The translations under genes and the position numbers were made by a program. A stretch of 64,000 bases of DNA from assembly GCA_002633005.1 (NCBI GenBank), contig NMRA01000380.1:369131-433130 (forward strand), read 5' to 3'. Of the stretch, positions 61,682 to 64,000 are shown piece by piece; the stretch's first letter is position 1; each line of letters starts with the position of its first letter. A model generated the notes under the pieces. That model was not told the DNA's origin. It worked only from the letters and a program-made list of their open reading frames with translations, and did not search any database. Source of the DNA: Phoronis australis. Its lineage: Eukaryota > Phoronida > Phoronidae.

Positions 61682-63856
61682 CAGGGCTCGACATAACGAG
61701 CTGCAGGTCGCATTTGCTACCTGAAATTTGGAAATGCGAGCTGAGATTTTTGTCAGCTGGTATCAAGTCGCAAAATGCGACCTGGAATTTCCAACGAATG
61801 CGAGCTGAATTTTTACAGTTCTCAACAGATACCTGGCAAATACAAAGCAGCTCTTGTTAATCCGACCGTTATTTGGTTGTTGCCAAATCCAAGTTCAAAA
61901 GAACACTAACCGAGAACAGCCCTCCCGATGACTTGTAACCAAGTCGCATGAACATGGGATATGCAGAATCGATGTTTGACGCGTTTCATTGGCTAACACT
62001 TTCGGCCACTTTTGTAAATTCCCGGATTCGCCGAAGAAAGTTTCGGGCCACTGCTTAACACGTGATAAAACTTCACAAAACGACGGTGTTTCTACTAATT
62101 CTTAAGCGATCAACTTACCAAACTTTGTGGTGGACAAAAATGTTTATTTTTCACATAAGATGTCCTTATTACATGTACCAAATATCCAAGACAATATCCC
62201 TAATATCGCAATGCGGCACCGTTAGTGCGCAAGCGGTCCCTTCAGACAATCGTGACTTAGACTGAGATGTGCTTCCCCTTTTTATCGTATTAAGACAGCC
62301 AAAGTGAAAACGACGGTCACGTCTTTACTTTCAGCTGCCAAGAAATTCTCAAACCCTTTACTTGTTTGGCTGGGGCTACGTGCGCGAAATATGATTTGTC
62401 TTTCACACGTTGTTGCCAACGTAAAGTGTAGGTCTACTCCAGCGATTCAAGTGCGTGAACTCACGCGTGCATACAACTTCAAAGAACGGCGACAGTCCTA
62501 AATGAAAGAGTATACCGGCTTGGCTCTGGTTTATTTGAAAATGAACTCAGATTCCCAGCGGTTATAAAAGACCCGATGTCCCGGGACCGATATAACCCAG
62601 AATTGACGTTTTCCTGTTCCGATGTTTCCCGAGGTCGATGTTCTGTAAACCCTGTATTCTATGCCCGTAGTCAGCTATTGCAACTAAACTGGCACTAGAT
62701 GCGAAATTGTGGTTCAAGTTAGCGAACTTTTCATTCTTCTTTACATACACCCCCCCCCTCCCCGGCAACTTTTCGCTCCCCGAACCACCGTCGCCGTCAA
62801 ATGTTCAGACTCCTATAGAAACAACCTTGTTCCGGCTGAAGCGGGCAGTTAAAAACAAAACCATTCCGGGTGGCTAAAAAGGGTACAATGTAGGTGGTAA
62901 CGATATCCAGAAAGTCATCCCACTAGATGGCGTTTGCCTCGCAAAATCGTATTATTATAACGTTTCTTACCATTGCAGCGTTTTAATATCTTATTACCGC
63001 AAACACTGAGGTTAACGACTATGCTCACGCACAAGCCCACTCCCTATCTTTAAAGTGTTTCATAATAAGCGCTCACTGATCTATTAAAAGTCCCCTCTTA
63101 AATGTTGAAAATTTCCAATTAAGCGCCCACAGTTCAAGCTAGCGCCCATCATGGCGCACTACAAACGACCCGCGCGTGTGGTTTAAAATTGTCACGCAGC
63201 TTATGTGGTGTGTCACTTTCATTTTACACAACTTCAGTTTTCAAAAACGTCTTTTCACAATATGTAAAAACCAAATCCCGGCATTGTTTTATCTCTCGGA
63301 AAGGAAGTTAACACCAGTGACATGCGTGTCGTTTTGTGACTGACCTATTTTTCCCGTACTTGGAAGGTATTGAGAAGCTAACTCGCCGTTACCCGAGTTA
63401 GTTTGAATCATTAACGACTTTGATGACAGCCAGTAGCAGGCCAGATCTAACAAAATCCCGGATACTTTTTCAACGGGCATTTTCTCCCTTTTCACATCGC
63501 AAATTTAGCTACTCGAATGCACAAGTCAGTTAGAGAGCACTGATTCAACTTTCACGTCGGCAACTTGCCTTGCGCTCTAGAGTCTTTCAATGGCGGTCGT
63601 GAAGAACAGTAAGGCCGTACCTGCATGAATGAAGTCAATTTTGAGATCCGAAAGTTGTGAGTATTTAACTATGCAGGTAAGAGCATAATCTAAACATTTT
63701 CTCGATGATCTAAAAAATCTATTTTGGCGCGTAAAAATGGCGGGAAAATTTTGCGACCTGGCATTTACGAATGCGAGCTGGATTTTGAAAATGCGACCTG
63801 GGATTTTGGCTAGGTCGCAAAATGCGACCTGGCGATTTTAATAGCGTCGAGCCCTG
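61682..63856. mobile_element. 2175 bp non-autonomous DNA transposon with TGTAT target duplication
   Basis: CAGGGCTCGAC at 61682 faces GTCGAGCCCTG ending at 63856, with TGTAT immediately outside both ends (61677-61681 and 63857-63861). Both subterminal regions are packed with the motifs AGGTCGCATTT, AATGCGAGCTG and TCGCAAAATGCGACCTGG in opposite orientations. The CAGGG...CCCTG ends recall hAT-type elements, although the 5 bp duplication is short for that group. No transposase remnant is evident. It occupies the intron upstream of the first visible AP5B1 exon. Confidence 0.8.
63000..63160. repeat. GTTAAC/GCGCCCA-rich remnant inside the 2175 bp element
   Basis: TACCGCAAACACTGAGGTTA, AAGCGCTCACTG, TTAAGCGCCCACAG and AGCGCCCATC resemble the interior of the 18.7 and 31.2 kb elements, suggesting a nested older insertion. 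Confidence 0.4.
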
Positions 63857-64000
63857 TGTATACAACTCAAGGTAAAAAGACAGAAATCCTTAACCTACTC
63901 AGGAGTAGACTAAAAGCCAAAGCTAAAGGAAAAATAAACGCTTGTTACCTGAGAGTGTATATGTAAAGTAATCCCCAGGCCCCAGGGCTCGTATTTGGAA

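Overview
The window is AT-rich animal nuclear DNA. It has long introns with GT-AG splice sites, short exons (36 to 350 bp), almost no long open frames outside one transposon, and many families of DNA transposons and small non-autonomous elements. Single N characters at 6424, 9194 and 58070 look like contig joins. Two of them sit inside near-identical tandem duplications, as expected when two alleles of a very heterozygous genome are both kept. The transposon types and protein divergence suggest an invertebrate, probably marine; I cannot name the species.

Left part (1-19.7 kb). A minus-strand first exon of a flavin amine oxidase (spermine/polyamine oxidase type) lies at 5351-5531, with the rest of the gene off the left edge or unseen. 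A truncated minus-strand exon touches base 1. A plus-strand gene of unknown function ends at 17972, with three well-supported 3' exons (11721-11919, 16220-16344, 17847-17972). Its 5' end may lie head-to-head with the amine oxidase near 5.6-5.9 kb. A 1.6 kb segment is duplicated at 7.6-10.8 kb across an N.

Centre and right (19.7-61.5 kb). One minus-strand gene dominates: AP5B1, the large beta subunit of the AP-5 adaptor complex, which works with SPG11/SPG15 on late endosomes and lysosomes. I assembled 22 exons by phase from 61502 down to the stop at 19670, about 875 residues. Only the extreme N-terminus is missing and must lie beyond base 64000. Exons at 33.7 and 30.4 kb are less certain than the others.

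Inside AP5B1 introns are two notable passengers. (1) At 34.2-39.8 kb, on the opposite strand, is a three-exon gene for a small signal-anchor protein with a Cys-containing segment and a Thr/Ser-rich tail. (2) At 53102-59459 is a complete ISL2EU-type DNA transposon, 6358 bp with TA target duplications. It carries two convergent spliced genes: a SWIM zinc-finger plus YqaJ-nuclease protein (543 aa) and a THAP plus IS5-like DDE transposase (498 aa). All reading frames appear intact. One transposase exon is duplicated across an N.

Repeats. A 2.0 kb element with terminal inverted repeats (36944-38961) is built from a monomer of about 145 bp. Each monomer carries a close match to the CTCF core motif, giving ten regularly spaced copies plus one upstream. 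A degenerate relative is at 43.7-45.3 kb. Other elements are a 2175 bp transposon with a 5 bp target duplication (61682-63856), small elements built around a GGGCGTTAAC motif, minisatellites at 32.6 and 47.9 kb, a 99 bp in-frame duplication at 61.0 kb, and several dispersed families. I saw no rRNA, convincing tRNA gene, CRISPR array or reverse transcriptase.
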